Shown one piece after another: positions 1 to 9,113 of a stretch of DNA of 36,432 nucleotides. The position numbers and the translations under genes are program-made. The stretch is from Lachnospiraceae bacterium (GTDB taxonomy: Bacteria > Bacillota > Clostridia > Lachnospirales > Lachnospiraceae). Below the pieces are notes generated by a model that made no database searches, was not told the origin of the DNA, and saw nothing but the letters and a program-made list of their open reading frames with translations. The DNA is taken from contig JAJPXG010000090.1 in NCBI GenBank assembly GCA_021205565.1, forward strand, positions 4,848 to 41,279. Direction: 5' to 3'. The first letter of the stretch is position 1. Each line of letters starts with the position of its first letter.

Positions 1-2
1 CT

Positions 3-536
3 TTGAAGGGACCGCGCCATGGCGGCGCCAATATCCGCGCCTGCGAGATGATGGAGGCAGTGATTTCTGAGATCGGCATCGATGCTACGGAAGAACAGAT
101 GCGGGATGTTGTCATCAGAATCCTGGACAGAAGATTTTATGACAATAAGGGGCTGGTGTATGGTTTCGGCCACGCTGTCTATACGATCAGTGATCCGCGT
201 GCGGAGATCTTAAGGGATTATTGCCGTATGGTGGCGCACGAGAAAGGCAGGGATGAGGAGTGCGACTTTTATGAAAAGTTTGAGAAGGTGGCGCAGCAGA
301 CGATCATGCAGGTGAAAAATACACCGATTTCCAATAATGTGGACTATTACAGCGGCTACGCCTATAATATGCTGGGCATTCCGCACGATCTGTTCACGCC
401 GCTCTTTGTGTGTGCGCGCATGTCAGGGTGGCTGGCGCACAATATCGAGAACAAGCTGTACGACGGCAGAATCCTCCGGCCCGCGACTGTGTATGTGGGC
501 GGAGAGAGCGAGTATGTGCCGATTGAGAAGAGGTAA
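3..536 (+). CDS. gltA: Citrate synthase, C-terminal part (5' truncated by window edge)
   Basis: Translation contains citrate synthase signatures (GPRHGGANI, GLVYGFGHAVYTISDPRAEILR, GWLAHNIEN); the ORF is open to the left edge. Confidence 0.93.
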   Translation: MKGPRHGGANIRACEMMEAVISEIGIDATEEQMRDVVIRILDRRFYDNKGLVYGFGHAVYTISDPRAEILRDYCRMVAHEKGRDEECDFYEKFEKVAQQTIMQVKNTPISNNVDYYSGYAYNMLGIPHDLFTPLFVCARMSGWLAHNIENKLYDGRILRPATVYVGGESEYVPIEKR

Positions 537-596
537 GTCAGTGCAGGATTATGGGGTACAGAATGTTTTCGTATTGCAAATCATTTGAATTTCTGT

Positions 597-640
597 AAAA
601 TAAGAGGTTGATGGAAGATGTTCTGTCAACCTCTTATTTT
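597..640 (+). terminator. Rho-independent terminator after citrate synthase
   Basis: Perfect 15-bp inverted repeat AAAATAAGAGGTTGA ... TCAACCTCTTATTTT with T-rich 3' end. Confidence 0.85.
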
Positions 641-733
641 GTTCGATTGGTTTCTGATTGAAAGAGTATGATTTGTGTAAAAATTTTGGAGCAGCATAAA
701 TGGTATCACAGAAGTGACCGGAAAGGAAATGAT

Positions 734-1297
734 ATGGAATTTAAAAAAATTGAAAAAAAAGAAGAAGGCAAATTTATCACACGCTATGACGTGACTTATG
801 AGACGGCGGATCACCAGATCAAAACATATGAAATGATCAGCCGCAATCCGGAAATTCACTCTTTTGAGGAGCTGCACGGCAAGAACGCGGACGCGGTGGT
901 GATTATTGTGACGGATGAGAGCGGTGAGAGAATCCTGGTGGATCGGGAATTTCGCCTGGCGCCGGGACATTGGGTATATAATTTCCCGGCAGGACTGATT
1001 GATCCGGGAGAGACGCCGCAGGAGAGCGCGGTGAGAGAGCTGTGGGAGGAGACTGGGCTGGAGCTGTACGAGATCAATGATTTCCTGGGAATTTCCTATA
1101 GTGCGGTCGGCTTCAGCAACGAAACCAATGTGTGCGTGGTGGGAAAGGCCAGAGGCGAGTTCCATCAGAGTACTTCCACGGTGGAGGAGATTGAGGCGGC
1201 CTGGTACACGAAGGCCGAGATCCGGCAGCTTTTGAAAAACGGAGACCCGTTTGCGGCCAGAACCCAGGCTTTCTGCTATGTATGGAGCAGGGAGTAG
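734..1297 (+). CDS. NUDIX hydrolase (ADP-ribose pyrophosphatase-like)
   Basis: Nudix box GLIDPGETPQESAVRELWEETGLEL. Start chosen at ATG 734 (GGAAAGGAAATGAT upstream) instead of the longer ORF from 668. Confidence 0.88.
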   Translation: MEFKKIEKKEEGKFITRYDVTYETADHQIKTYEMISRNPEIHSFEELHGKNADAVVIIVTDESGERILVDREFRLAPGHWVYNFPAGLIDPGETPQESAVRELWEETGLELYEINDFLGISYSAVGFSNETNVCVVGKARGEFHQSTSTVEEIEAAWYTKAEIRQLLKNGDPFAARTQAFCYVWSRE

Positions 1298-1419
1298 CCT
1301 CGCGGTCTGCGCTGGGTTATGACCAATTAACGAAAACATTAAGAAAATCCTAAGAATTCCCGCATTGACAGGCAGGTGTATCGGATGATGCCATGAATGT
1401 AACTTAAACTGAGGCAGTC

Positions 1420-1686
1420 ATGAAGGGGGAATTTATGAAGAGAAAAGTGATGTTATGGCTGGCTGTTTTGCTTGCTGTTGGAAGCCTTAGTGGTTGCTCC
1501 TGTTGGAAGTCTTCGGAAACGGAAGAAAATGTGGAAACCATGGAGGAAATCTCTGGTATATCCGGAGAGACAGGACAGCTTGTGAAGGGAGAAAACGGAG
1601 AGACGGAACTGAAAACGCAGAAATATGAAGCAACGATTGAAAACCTGAGAGCGGAATATATCTATAATTACCCGTCTACGAAATAA
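1420..1686 (+). CDS. Small putative lipoprotein
   Basis: N-terminal KRK + hydrophobic stretch + lipobox-like LSGC; 88 aa; GGGGGAA upstream of an internal ATG at 1435. Confidence 0.6.
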   Translation: MKGEFMKRKVMLWLAVLLAVGSLSGCSCWKSSETEENVETMEEISGISGETGQLVKGENGETELKTQKYEATIENLRAEYIYNYPSTK

Positions 1687-1715
1687 TCACAGAAAATCTT
1701 TTTGTGAGGAAATGC

Positions 1716-1744
1716 TTGACAGAAAAGAAGGTTCTGTATACAAT
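1716..1744 (+). promoter_or_regulatory. Sigma70/SigA-type promoter for icd
   Basis: TTGACA (1716-1721), 17-bp spacer, TACAAT (1739-1744). Confidence 0.75.
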
Positions 1745-1878
1745 GATACAAGCGAATGGCCGCGGACTTGCTGCCATTCGTTTTGTGTATTGCAGGCGAC
1801 AGAAAAGAACAGGTTCTGGCCGTGCCGGACGCGGATATGTCCGGAAAGGAAAGCAATTGTAATAAAAAGGAGGCTGTT

Positions 1879-3084
1879 ATGGCGAAAATCAGGATGACGA
1901 CACCACTGGTGGAGATGGACGGGGACGAGATGACCAGAATTCTCTGGCAGATGATCAAGGAGGAGTTGATTCTTCCCTATATTGATTTAAAAACGGAGTA
2001 TTATGATCTGGGACTGGAGCACAGGAATGAGACCAACGACCAGGTGACAGTGGACAGCGCCAATGCGACTTTAAAATACGGCGTGGCCGTCAAATGTGCG
2101 ACCATCACGCCCAATGCGGCCAGAATGACCGAGTACAATTTAAAGGAAATGTGGAAGAGCCCTAACGGCACCATTCGCGCAATCTTAGACGGAACGGTCT
2201 TCAGGGCGCCGATCCTGGTGAAGGGGATTGTTCCCTATGTTTCCAACTGGAAAAAGCCCATCACCATCGCCCGCCACGCCTACGGCGATGTTTACAAAAA
2301 TACGGAGATCAGGGTTCCCGGCCCGGGCAAGGCGGAACTGGTCTTTACCGGAGAGGATGGGACGCAGATCCGGGAGACGGTTCATGAGTTTACGGGAGAG
2401 GGAATTTTACAGGGCATCCATAACACGAAAAAGTCGATTGAAAGCTTTGCCAGAGCCTGCTTTAATTACGCGGTGGACACGAAGCAGGATCTGTGGTTTT
2501 CCACCAAGGATACGATCTCCAAAAAATATGACCATACCTTCAAGGACATTTTTCAGGAGATTTATGATACGGAGTATAAGGCGAAATTCGAGGAGCTGGG
2601 GATTACGTATTTCTACACATTGATTGACGACGCGGTGGCCAGGGTCATTCGCTCCGAGGGCGGCTTCATCTGGGCGTGCAAAAATTATGACGGCGATGTG
2701 ATGTCTGATATGGTGGCCACAGCTTACGGAGATCTGTCCATGATGAGTTCTGTTCTGGTATCCCCGAGCGGCGTTTATGAGTATGAGGCAGCTCATGGCA
2801 CGGTACAGCGCCACTATTATAAGCATTTAAAGGGCGAGGAGACCTCCACCAACTCGATTGCCACGATTTATGCCTGGACCGGGGCGTTACGCAAGCGCGG
2901 CGAGCTGGACGGTATCCCGGAGCTTGTGGAATATGCGGATAAGATGGAGAAGGCCTGTGTGAAAACCATTGAGGACGGTAAAATGACGAAGAGCCTGTCA
3001 TTGATTTCCACCTGTGAGAATCCGGTGATTTTGAACAGCCTGGAGTTTATTCAGGCAATCCGGGCGACGTTTGAGGAGCTGTAA
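1879..3084 (+). CDS. icd: NADP-dependent isocitrate dehydrogenase
   Basis: [56 protein letters not shown]; start at ATG 1879 behind AAAAAGGAGG. Confidence 0.95.
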   Translation: MAKIRMTTPLVEMDGDEMTRILWQMIKEELILPYIDLKTEYYDLGLEHRNETNDQVTVDSANATLKYGVAVKCATITPNAARMTEYNLKEMWKSPNGTIRAILDGTVFRAPILVKGIVPYVSNWKKPITIARHAYGDVYKNTEIRVPGPGKAELVFTGEDGTQIRETVHEFTGEGILQGIHNTKKSIESFARACFNYAVDTKQDLWFSTKDTISKKYDHTFKDIFQEIYDTEYKAKFEELGITYFYTLIDDAVARVIRSEGGFIWACKNYDGDVMSDMVATAYGDLSMMSSVLVSPSGVYEYEAAHGTVQRHYYKHLKGEETSTNSIATIYAWTGALRKRGELDGIPELVEYADKMEKACVKTIEDGKMTKSLSLISTCENPVILNSLEFIQAIRATFEEL

Positions 3085-3186
3085 TTCAGCAGGCATAGAT
3101 AAATTTTGATTGAAGTGAATATGAGCTCTCTGCCATCCTGAGGAAGGGAGCTTTGCTGCTGAAAGAGAAAACATATTGTAAAAGAG

Positions 3187-3222
3187 ATGGAGAGCGGTTT
3201 TGAGGACTGCTCTCCATTTTTA
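3187..3222. terminator. Terminator between convergent icd and galT, possibly bidirectional
   Basis: ATGGAGAGC ... GCTCTCCAT followed by TTTTTAATATT; lies between convergent genes. Confidence 0.75.
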
Positions 3223-3250
3223 ATATTACATATCTGAATTAAAATGCTGA

Positions 3251-4738
3251 CTACAGGCTTTTGATGAACCGCAAAAAGGCAGTTCTGCCCTCTGGTGTGC
3301 ATTTGTAAACGCCCGCGTCCTCGAGGACATGGACGAAGACCTTGCCGATCTCCTCCTGCAGAATGTGATCCAGGTTGTCGGCATTCACATCGCTGTATTT
3401 GGGCAGAAATCCGGCGACCCAATCCGCGTGCTTGTTAAGTGTTTCATCCGCTGAAATATCGCGGCCTGCCAGAATGGCTTCTTTTAATAAATCCATCTCC
3501 TTATTCAGGCGGGCAGGTAAAACGGCCAGGCCCATGACTTCAATCAGACCGATATTTTCTTTTTTAATGTGGTGCAGATTGGCGTGCGGGTGATAGACGC
3601 CCAGAGGATGCTCCTTAGTGGTGATGTTATTGCGCAGCACCAGATCCAGCTCGTACGTATCGCCTGCCTTGCGGGCGATGGGCGTGATGGTGTTGTGGGG
3701 CTCCCCGTCGGTGAAAGCGTAAATAAAGGCGTCTTCGTCGGTGTAGCCTCTCCATGCGTTCAGCACATGCTCCGCGGCGTCAATCAGGCGGTCAGAGTCC
3801 TGATGGCGGATGCGGATGACGGACAGCGGCCATTTGAGAATCCCGCTCTCCACATCCTCAAAGCCGGGCAGGGTCACCGGAAGCTCGATCGGAGCCTGCG
3901 CCATGGCGAAGGTATAGTGGCCGCCCTGAAAGTGGTCGTGGCTTAGAATAGAGCCGCCTACAATCGGCAGGTCGGCATTGGAGCCGAGCGTGTAGTGCGG
4001 AAACTGTTTCACAAAGTCAAAGAGCTTGATGAAGGCGGCCCGGTCGATCTTCATGGGCGTGTGCTCGCGGTTAAAGACGATGCAGTGCTCATTGTAGTAA
4101 ACATAAGGCGAGTACTGGAAGCACCAGTCGCTGTTGTTGATGGTCAGCGGAATGATGCGGTGATTCTCCCTGGCGGGGTGATCCACTCTGCCGGCATAGC
4201 CCTCGTTCTCCACGCAGAGCTGGCACTTGGGATATGCGGTGTTTTTCGCGGTTTTGGCCGCGGCGATGGCGAGCGGATCCTTTTCGGGCTTGGAGAGATT
4301 GATGGTGATGTCAATCTGGCCGTAGGGGCTGTCCACCTTCCATTTCCTGTCCTTGCTGACCCGACCGCGGCGGATATAGTTGGTATCCTGGCTGAACTGA
4401 TAGAACCAGTCGGTTGCGGTTTCGGGAGACTGCGCGTATTTTTCAAAAAAGGTCTTCTGTACCTGGGCAGGGCGGGGCAGGAGGCAGTTCATGAGTTTCG
4501 TGTCGAATAAATCTTTATAGGTAATGCTGTCCGGAATGAGACTGCGGGAAACGGCTTCCTTAAGCAAAACGTCCAGAATTTCCTCCAGACTCAGCTCCGG
4601 AATCTGCTCCGGCTCCTCGTAGCTGTCTTCGTGCATGACGTCCAGGAGCAGAATGATGGTGTAGATTGTCTTAGAATCTGGTTTTAGACCCTTGCGGATG
4701 CCGTAGTCGGTGAGGGCGGCAATATAGGTGGAAAGCAT
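3251..4738 (-). CDS. galT: UDP-glucose--hexose-1-phosphate uridylyltransferase (galT family 2 type)
   Basis: Long ORF with YPKCQLCVENEGYAGRVDHPARENHRIIP and GGSILSHDHFQGGHYTFAMA; adjacent to galK/galM. Confidence 0.93.
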   Translation of the reverse strand: MLSTYIAALTDYGIRKGLKPDSKTIYTIILLLDVMHEDSYEEPEQIPELSLEEILDVLLKEAVSRSLIPDSITYKDLFDTKLMNCLLPRPAQVQKTFFEKYAQSPETATDWFYQFSQDTNYIRRGRVSKDRKWKVDSPYGQIDITINLSKPEKDPLAIAAAKTAKNTAYPKCQLCVENEGYAGRVDHPARENHRIIPLTINNSDWCFQYSPYVYYNEHCIVFNREHTPMKIDRAAFIKLFDFVKQFPHYTLGSNADLPIVGGSILSHDHFQGGHYTFAMAQAPIELPVTLPGFEDVESGILKWPLSVIRIRHQDSDRLIDAAEHVLNAWRGYTDEDAFIYAFTDGEPHNTITPIARKAGDTYELDLVLRNNITTKEHPLGVYHPHANLHHIKKENIGLIEVMGLAVLPARLNKEMDLLKEAILAGRDISADETLNKHADWVAGFLPKYSDVNADNLDHILQEEIGKVFVHVLEDAGVYKCTPEGRTAFLRFIKSL

Positions 4739-4757
4739 GGCTTAGTTCTCCTTTGGT

Positions 4758-5762
4758 TTAAAAGATAAAGTGATACCAGGTTTCGGAGTGGAACGGCTCC
4801 TCCGCTTTTAAAATCGGTTTTTCAAACTCCGGATTATCAATGTTGATCGCATTGACATAAAACTGGCTCTCAAAGCAGATCGCGTTGGTCATAGGGCCAT
4901 CCCAGGCATCCGGTGTGTCGGGAGAGGTGTAAATCTGAAATCCCGGCAGGTCGGTATGCACCTCCAGAGTGATGCCGGTCTGATCGCCGATGCAGCGAAT
5001 GCGGGGATTTTCCAGGCAGTGATGCGGCTCTTTGCACAGGTTGTCATCCAGTGTATTTTCCACGGGGCGGGGAGTGGTGTAGTCGAATTTCGTACCGGCT
5101 ACAGGAAGAATCCGTCCGGTGGGGACACAGTCTACGGCCTCTGTGTAGCGGGTGGAATCCACCCACAGGCTGTGCTGCCAGATGGTGCCCTGTCCGTTTA
5201 AATTGAAGTACGCATGATTGGTCATATTAAAGAGAGTATCCATATCGCTGACGGCGTCGTAGCTGATTTTCACTGTATTGTCCTCGGTCAGGCAGTAGGA
5301 GACGGTCAGCTTCAGATTGCCCGGGTAGCCCTGGTCCATATGAGGGCTGAAAAGAGAAAAATGCACCGCGTTGTGCGCTTCGTCAACCTCCGTCTGATAC
5401 ATGCGGTGGTCATAATAATCCGGCCCGCTGTGCAGGTTGACATCCTGCCCGTTGCCATGATTGGTTGCCGGAAATGTGTAGGTCCGGCCATTGAGGGTAA
5501 AAGAAGGGCCTTTTCCTGCGATGCGGTTGGCAACACGGCCGATGGGGCAGCCACGGTGGCCTCTGCCGGTTTCGTAACCGGCAGCGCTGTCATAATGCTG
5601 CATCATGTCAAGAGGGCCGTCGGCGGTGGGAACGATCACATTAACCCATGTGGCGCCGCAGTTGGTAAACTGGGCCTGGCAGCCGTTCTGGTTGGTGATG
5701 GTGTAGAGTTTCGCGGCTTCGCCTTTGGAGGTGAGGCCGTAGTCGGTGATGGTGATGCTCAT
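4758..5762 (-). CDS. galM: Galactose mutarotase / aldose 1-epimerase
   Basis: MTNHAYFNLNGQG, GCPIGRVANRIAGKGPSFTLNG; gal operon context. Confidence 0.92.
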   Translation of the reverse strand: MSITITDYGLTSKGEAAKLYTITNQNGCQAQFTNCGATWVNVIVPTADGPLDMMQHYDSAAGYETGRGHRGCPIGRVANRIAGKGPSFTLNGRTYTFPATNHGNGQDVNLHSGPDYYDHRMYQTEVDEAHNAVHFSLFSPHMDQGYPGNLKLTVSYCLTEDNTVKISYDAVSDMDTLFNMTNHAYFNLNGQGTIWQHSLWVDSTRYTEAVDCVPTGRILPVAGTKFDYTTPRPVENTLDDNLCKEPHHCLENPRIRCIGDQTGITLEVHTDLPGFQIYTSPDTPDAWDGPMTNAICFESQFYVNAINIDNPEFEKPILKAEEPFHSETWYHFIF

Positions 5763-5781
5763 GAGATTGCTCCTCCTGTTC

Positions 5782-6951
5782 TTATGAGATTATATGTGCT
5801 CCCTGGCCGATGTCCACAACGTAAAAGTCCGCTTTCAGGCCGGTGCGTTTTGTGTATGCTGTTCCAACCTTTTCTTTAAAGGCGTCGATCGCCTCTTCCT
5901 TCACCAGGCTGACCGTGCAGCCGCCGAAGCCGCCGCCGGTGATGCGGCTGCCAAGGCACCCCTCGATTTTCCAGGCTTCTTCAGCCAGAACATCCATCTC
6001 TGTGCAGGAGACCTCGAAATCATCCCGCAGGGAAATGTGAGAGGCATTCATCAGCTGGCCGAAGCGTGTGATGTCGCCTGCCTTTAAAGCTTTCACGGCG
6101 TCGATGGTGCGGCGGTTCTCATAGACCGCGTGCCTGGCGCGTCTGCGGATAACGGGGTCGGAAATGGAGGGCGCCAGGAAGTCAAAGACCTCAGGCGTCA
6201 GAGCGCCGAGGGACGGAATATCGACCACTTCCTGCAGCTCCCTTAAGGCCTGCTCGCACTGGCTGCGGCGGGTGTTGTACTCGCTGGTCACCAGGCTGTG
6301 CTTGACGTTGCTGTTGGTCACCACGACACGGATGCCGTCAAGCTTCATGGGTGCGTACTCATATTCGAGGGTGTTGGTGTCCAGGAAAATGGCGCAGTCC
6401 TTCTGCCCCATGGCGGAGGCAAACTGATCCATGATGCCGCAGTTCATGCCGTTGAAGGTATTCTCGGAGAACTGGCCGATCAGTGCCAGATCCTGCATGG
6501 AAATGTCCATGCCGAAGGAATCACTTAACATCAGTCCGGTCAGTACCTCTAAGGAGGCGGAGGAGGATAAACCGCTGCCGGCGGGAATATTGCCGTAAAT
6601 GAGAATGTCTGCGCCGCTGGGAATGGGATGTCCCTTCTGTTCAAATGCCCAGATTACGCCCTTCGGATAATTGGCCCAGCCGGTGTCTTTTCCGGGAGCC
6701 AGAGAGTGGATGGAAGAGGTCGCGATGCCGCCCTTTGGAAAATTGACGCTGAAAAAGCGCAGCACATCGTCCTGCCTTACCCGGATGGCGCCGTAGGTGC
6801 CGATGGTCAGGGCGCAGGGGAAGACGTGCCCGCCGTTGTAGTCGGTATGTTCCCCGATTAAGTTGACCCGGCCGGGCGCAAAGTAGGTGTTAATGTCGCC
6901 GCCCTCGCCGTAGGTTTTTGCAAACAGTTCTTTCAGTTCCTTGCCAGTCAT
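5782..6951 (-). CDS. galK: Galactokinase
   Basis: APGRVNLIGEHTDYNGGHVFPCA, GNIPAGSGLSSSASLEV, RITGGGFGGCTVSLV. Confidence 0.96.
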   Translation of the reverse strand: MTGKELKELFAKTYGEGGDINTYFAPGRVNLIGEHTDYNGGHVFPCALTIGTYGAIRVRQDDVLRFFSVNFPKGGIATSSIHSLAPGKDTGWANYPKGVIWAFEQKGHPIPSGADILIYGNIPAGSGLSSSASLEVLTGLMLSDSFGMDISMQDLALIGQFSENTFNGMNCGIMDQFASAMGQKDCAIFLDTNTLEYEYAPMKLDGIRVVVTNSNVKHSLVTSEYNTRRSQCEQALRELQEVVDIPSLGALTPEVFDFLAPSISDPVIRRRARHAVYENRRTIDAVKALKAGDITRFGQLMNASHISLRDDFEVSCTEMDVLAEEAWKIEGCLGSRITGGGFGGCTVSLVKEEAIDAFKEKVGTAYTKRTGLKADFYVVDIGQGAHIIS

Positions 6952-7062
6952 GAAGATACCTCCGTGAAAGAAAATATGGATTCAGCTCAGGCCGGACATG
7001 GGATTGCGGAAAAATGCACCTGCGCTGTCCGTGATGCACCGGGCTTTATTTTACTCAGAAAC

Positions 7063-7091
7063 AGTATAGCAGAATTTGATTTTGCCGTAAA
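7063..7091 (-). promoter_or_regulatory. Candidate promoter of galK-galM-galT
   Basis: Minus strand TTTACG (7091-7086), 17-bp spacer, TATACT (7068-7063). Confidence 0.6.
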
Positions 7092-7241
7092 GAAATATGT
7101 TGGCGAGTTTGGAGGACTTTGCGAGGTATGCTGGGTGAGATTTTTTGCTTTTTTGGGGAGGCTGCAACCGAAAGTTGCTGGTGCGGAGGCGAACTTTTGT
7201 GTACAATAAGCGCAGGAACAGGGACACAGGGAGGACTGACA

Positions 7242-8279
7242 GTGAAATTTGGCGAAAATTTAAGAAGAATGCGGGAACTGAAAAAAATATCGCAGGAGCA
7301 GCTGGCGGAGCTTGTGGGCGTTTCCAGACAGAGTGTTTCCAAGTGGGAGCGGGAGGAGAGCTTTCCGAGCATGGAGCGCCTGCTGAAGCTGTGTCAGATT
7401 TTTGGCTGCGACCTGGCTGATCTGCTGACGGAGAGCGGGAGCGGGGAGGTCAGGAATACTGACGATACGGAGTCGAAAGAGAATGCCGGAGCTGAGGTGG
7501 GTGCTGCGGTATGCGTTTCGCAGAGTGAATTTGGCTCCATGGATATTTCAGCGGCAAGGGAAAACGAGCCTGAGAAAAAAACTGACAGAGATTCTGCAGA
7601 GAGTGAAATAACGCCCGAAAGCAGAGAAACAACGAACAGAGCGGGACGATTTAGACATACCCGTGCATTCCGGGGCGTGTGCGCGGCGGTTCTGTTGCTG
7701 GCCGTTATTCTGCTAGCTGTCCATATCGGCCGGGAAGCTTTATCGGGCAGTGATGAGCTGACTTCCCTGTACCACTATAAAACGGACGCCACTGCGGAAA
7801 TCATCGATGCGGAAAGCGCGCATGTTTATTATGAGAAAATACAGAATCGCCTGTATGCAGGTCAAAACGACTGTGTATGTCATTCAATTATGTATCTGGC
7901 GGAGGACGAAGAGCAGGATTACCTGGACACTTCGACGCTTTCCTATGCGCTTTATTCGGAAACATATTCTCATGGAAACGCCTTTCTGGTGACACTGTCC
8001 GTGGTGACGGTCTATGACGGAGAAACGGAAAAGCCTGGGCTTGCGTGGGTGGACGTTACACCGCAGGCGCTGACAAAATTTGAGGTGGATACGAGTGTTC
8101 TGAAGGGGGATGAGGCGGTGACTGATGATACTCTGGTATACATCTGCGGATATACGGTCCGGATTCCGCAAAAAGCGGTGGATTCTGAATTTGCGGAGCA
8201 GTATGGGTATCAGAAGGGGCAGGCCGGGACTTATGATAAATCGGAGCATATTTTTCTGATCAGCGGGTCGGTCTTTTAA
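7242..8279 (+). CDS. XRE-family HTH regulator with a transmembrane segment and C-terminal extracytoplasmic domain
   Basis: MKFGENLRRMRELKKISQEQLAELVGVSRQSVSKWERE is an XRE HTH; hydrophobic segment AAVLLLAVILLAVHIG; GTG start at 7242 behind GGGAGGA. Confidence 0.85.
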   Translation: MKFGENLRRMRELKKISQEQLAELVGVSRQSVSKWEREESFPSMERLLKLCQIFGCDLADLLTESGSGEVRNTDDTESKENAGAEVGAAVCVSQSEFGSMDISAARENEPEKKTDRDSAESEITPESRETTNRAGRFRHTRAFRGVCAAVLLLAVILLAVHIGREALSGSDELTSLYHYKTDATAEIIDAESAHVYYEKIQNRLYAGQNDCVCHSIMYLAEDEEQDYLDTSTLSYALYSETYSHGNAFLVTLSVVTVYDGETEKPGLAWVDVTPQALTKFEVDTSVLKGDEAVTDDTLVYICGYTVRIPQKAVDSEFAEQYGYQKGQAGTYDKSEHIFLISGSVF

Positions 8280-8311
8280 GATTTCAACGATCATTTCACA
8301 GGGGTGGAAAG

Positions 8312-8352
8312 AGGGCAGCTTCCGGTTCTGATGGATCGGTCTGCCCTGTTTT
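8312..8352 (+). terminator. Terminator after the XRE gene
   Basis: AGGGCAG ... CTGCCCT with inner CCG/CGG pairing, then GTTTT. Confidence 0.65.
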
Positions 8353-8442
8353 GATGCCGGTTTTTCATAAAAAACCCGTCTTGCCAATGGAGACACTTTG
8401 TAGTAAGCTGTAACAATAAACAAGCGGGGAGGAGACAATATT

Positions 8443-9048
8443 ATGTACATCGTATGCCTGGACATGGAGGGAGTGCTGGTGCCGGAGATCTGGATCGCAT
8501 TCTCCGAGGCGACCGGCATTCCGGAATTGAAGAGAACCACCAGGCACGAGCCGTATTATGATAAACTGATGAAATTCAGGCTGCATATTTTAAAGGAGCA
8601 CGGTCTGGGGTTAAAGGAAGTGCAGGATGTGATCGCCACGATTGATCCGCTGCCTGGGGCGAAGGAATTCTTAGACGAGCTCAGGAGCCTGACGCAGGTG
8701 GTGATTTTAAGCGACACCTTTGAGCAGTTTGCGGCGCCGCTCATGAAAAAGCTGGGGTATCCGACGCTTTTCTGCAATACACTTGAAGTGGCGGAAAACG
8801 GCGAGATTACGGATTTCCATATGCGGGTGGCAAAGTCCAAGCTAAGCACTGTCAAAGCGCTGCAGTCCATCGGTTTTGAGACAATTGCGAGCGGCGACAG
8901 CTACAATGACCTGGATATGATTTACGCCAGCAAGGCGGGCTTTTTATTTAAAAGCACGGAGAAAATCAAAGCGGACAATCCGGGACTTCAGGCGTTTGAA
9001 GAGTTCGATGAGCTGTCAGCCGCAATCAAGGCGGAACTGGCAAAGTAA
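8443..9048 (+). CDS. thrH: ThrH-type phosphoserine phosphatase / homoserine phosphotransferase (HAD family)
   Basis: MYIVCLDMEGVLVPEIWIAFSEATGIPELKRTTR...YDKLMKFRL and GDSYNDLDMI; GGGGAGGAG upstream. Confidence 0.9.
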   Translation: MYIVCLDMEGVLVPEIWIAFSEATGIPELKRTTRHEPYYDKLMKFRLHILKEHGLGLKEVQDVIATIDPLPGAKEFLDELRSLTQVVILSDTFEQFAAPLMKKLGYPTLFCNTLEVAENGEITDFHMRVAKSKLSTVKALQSIGFETIASGDSYNDLDMIYASKAGFLFKSTEKIKADNPGLQAFEEFDELSAAIKAELAK

Positions 9049-9113
9049 TTTTCTATTTATGGGGAATACTGAAATAAAACTTTCCGAATGTAGACGAAAA
9101 GAAGGTATTCTCC

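Noticed and set aside
626-1339. 237-aa minus-strand ORF
   Set aside because: Antisense to a clear NUDIX gene and overlapping the gltA terminator; no recognisable protein motifs.
3995-4510. 171-aa plus-strand ORF antisense to galT
   Set aside because: Shadow ORF in GC-rich coding DNA; galT on the opposite strand has convincing family motifs.
5214-5879. 221-aa plus-strand ORF antisense to galM
   Set aside because: Shadow ORF; galM motifs are strong and the ORF spans the galK-galM boundary.
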